NCBI GenBank assembly: GCA_004369085.1
Contig: ML210146.1
Coordinates: 620,001 to 684,000 of the forward strand
Length of the DNA stretch: 64,000 nucleotides
From: Coprinopsis marcescibilis
Lineage: Eukaryota > Basidiomycota > Agaricomycetes > Agaricales > Psathyrellaceae
Direction of reading: 5' to 3'
The translations under genes and the position numbers were made by a program. Of this stretch, positions 62,106 through 64,000 are shown in pieces (position 1 is the first letter of the stretch; each line of letters starts with the position of its first letter). The notes under the pieces are model-generated. The model did not search any database and was not told the origin of the DNA. It was given only the letters and a program-made list of their open reading frames with translations.

Positions 62106-63367
62106 ATGGCCTGCCTCGCTATGTCCGTTCCCCAAATTTCCGTTTCCCTAGCCCCTCCTGAAGTCACCCCCGCCGAACCGTATTCGCCATTCGCCAATAC
62201 TTCCTTCAAGGTTCCGCAAAGCGACGATGCATTCAGGCCAACGCACTTGACCCCACCGCCGGTTCACGCCCGGGGTTTCAGGACAAAGGGTTCTACCTAC
62301 AAGTCACCCGATGAGCCAGCGAAACAAATAGGCAAAGGCCTTGACAGGGCTCGCTTCGAAGCTCTGCTTAACGCCAGCAAGGAGAAGCCAACAGTGACCA
62401 AGAAACCCGCAGATCTTCGCAAGGAAGTCGCCGTCAAGGCTCACAAGAACAGGCAGGGTGCGTCAGTTCAGGGGCTTACATATTCTCTACTCTAACTCAT
62501 TCAACTGCAGCTGAGAGACGAGCGCTATTCTTGTCGAAAGTGCTTGCGCCGCCATCACCAACAGCGGCGACGACGCCAGCAACCCCACCTGATTCACCTG
62601 CCTTGTTCCATTACAGTCTGCCCTCCCCTGGTCTCGTTTCTCCTCTCGCGCATTACGAATCCCTCCATGAAGACGATGCAGATGGCCCCTTGACCCTTCC
62701 TTGCAAACCATGGGTAGAGCAAGTCGATTTCAAGCTCCTTGCAGCCCCAATCGGCAGGAAGAGGAGTGCCGTTGCATCGTCCAAGAAGGGAATCCCATCC
62801 CTTGAACAGATCTCTGCCCGGCTCAACTCTTACCGCGCAGCCCGTGCATTCAACGAAGGCATCGATGTGCCAATCATTCAATCCGCCCCTGTCAAATCCA
62901 CCCACCGCGAACAGCTCTCTCATCTAGTCGTCGGTCGTCTTAAGATGCCCGTTCGATCTGGGCCGAAGAGACCAGAGATCACCGTCACGGATACCACCAT
63001 CGCCCCCGTCCCTGTCCCAGAACTCAAGCTTTGTGAACCCCCCAAATCCCCGCTTTTGACGTCTCCATCAGAACTGAAGATAACAACGCTTGTTGTTCCA
63101 AGGATGCAATCAAACTCCCCCACAGAATTGACAAGAATCAACCTCCTTGCACTCGATTCTCGCGAGACTCGGACTTCCGCTATGCTTTCAACTCTTAGGA
63201 GAAGAACTCAATCTTCTGAATTCTACGGAATGCCTTCCAAACCAGTCGTCGTCGCCGATCTTCCTAAGAAGGCATTGAGACGACATAGCGCCCCGCCGGA
63301 ATCCATGGCGATGCGTGAACGGAAAGGTTTTGAGCACCCCGTTTCCGGATTACCTGGAGCGTTCTAG
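62106..63367 (+). CDS. Hypothetical Pro/Ser-rich basidiomycete protein
   Basis: Exons 62106-62457 and 62511-63367 give 402 aa. I do not recognise it. Seen: a disordered N-terminus, a basic helical stretch (LDRARFEALLNASKEK to AHKNRQAERRALFLSKVL), a Pro/Thr-rich segment (SPTAATTPATPPDSPALF) with possible Pro-directed kinase sites, and GIPSLEQISARLNSYRAA, the part most likely to be conserved. The tail is basic with LRRRTQSSEFYGMP and KKALRRHSAPPES, resembling 14-3-3 or kinase-site motifs. A nearby Met (MSVPQ, five codons in) could also serve as the start. Its function is unknown. Confidence 0.65.
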
Positions 63368-64000
63368 TACACACAAGCTCGCTGGCGATGGTTTCAGTTT
63401 CGTAAATATCCTGTCACTGTCCTTTCTCTCCCGTCTTTGCGCGACCCATTTTCATTCGGGCAAGTTACGCCTGCATCACGCTCGTTTACATTAATCGACC
63501 ATTTGAAACTTTGGCTGTGCCTGATTTCAAGTGGTTTGTAGCTTTAGGTAGAAAGAGGTTAGGGAATATATATATATATAATACGACCTGTCGCTATGCC
63601 GCGGTTGCTGAGTACATACTGGGTGCGCATCGGCATATTTAATTTTAGCTGTCAAGGGTTACCCCACACTTTACCAGGGTCATATCACTGGGAAGAGACC
63701 GAGAAACCCATACGGATTAGCGCTGGTCGAGTGGCCAAGAAGAAATCTGTGGAATTAAACGAACATAATAACGCTCAGGTTCTAATCAACTATGTACAAT
63801 CGGCAAGGTAGCAAGAATGTCCAGTCATACAATTGTCCGTTCTTGTGCTGCTAGAGATGGTTAGGGAAACTCCGATGACCTTGTTCCGAATCTTGGATAT
63901 TTCGTAAGACCTTCAGGCGACGGCCTTCGAGCAGCGTGAAAAACGTGCCCAGGAACGAGGCAAGTCACGCACCATAATCCAGCAAAACGTGCTCACTTTC
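63368..64000. other. Downstream non-coding sequence to the window end
   Basis: This holds the 3' flank of the last gene and a short AT repeat; no gene is recognisable before the window ends. Confidence 0.5.
63566..63580. repeat. AT dinucleotide repeat
   Basis: A perfect (AT)n tract of about 15 nt lies in the 3' flank of the last gene. Confidence 0.75.

Overview
The window is nuclear DNA of a filamentous basidiomycete, most likely an Agaricomycete. Genes are close together on both strands (I assemble 30 protein genes in 64 kb). They are split by about 150 introns of mostly 47-60 nt with GT(A/G)NGT donors and short pyrimidine tracts, and the recognisable proteins are fungal (Mmm1, Utp23, Dlt1, Tvp23, Itc1, AAR-type Lys1, an RNAi-type RNA-dependent RNA polymerase). 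All exon models were built by hand from splice signals, reading phase and remembered family conservation; every coding model closes in frame.

Layout. 0-8 kb: Mmm1 (-), divergent from a tubulin-tyrosine-ligase-like gene (+). A 404-bp transposon-like element with terminal inverted repeats follows, then an RNA-dependent RNA polymerase (-) and an LYR-motif protein (-). 8-12 kb: an eIF4E-binding, 4E-T-like protein (+). 12-18 kb: a long leader and a cyclin (+), then a gene-poor stretch. 18-28 kb: a Gfo/Idh oxidoreductase like D-galacturonate reductase (-, 13 exons including 8-nt and 6-nt micro-exons), an Itc1/Acf1 chromatin remodelling subunit (+), an AVT-type vacuolar amino-acid transporter (+) and eIF3k (-). 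28-38 kb: WDR5/Swd3 (+), three-unit polyubiquitin (+), Utp23 (-), EMC7 (+), an unknown protein (-), a secreted CAP protein (+), Dlt1 (+) and NADH-cytochrome b5 reductase (-). 38-48 kb: a dual-specificity phosphatase (+), Tvp23 (-), an unknown membrane protein (+), an unknown protein (+) and a degenerate kinase-like protein (+). 48-64 kb: an amino-acid permease (+), an LRR-RhoGEF-PH protein (-), Elp4 (-), Imp1 (+), a TTC1-type TPR protein (-), Lys1 (+) and an unknown protein (+).

The genes are mostly housekeeping and do not form a biosynthetic cluster. The organisation is striking all the same. Many genes sit in head-to-head pairs with 40-340 bp between start codons, and several tail-to-tail pairs have only 24-105 bp between stop codons, so transcripts probably overlap. 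Six introns need GC-AG splicing, and all six have the same GCAAGT donor. The most unusual items are these GC-AG introns, the micro-exons, the TIR element, the pseudokinase and several conserved-looking proteins I cannot name. I found no tRNA, rRNA, CRISPR or intact autonomous transposon.
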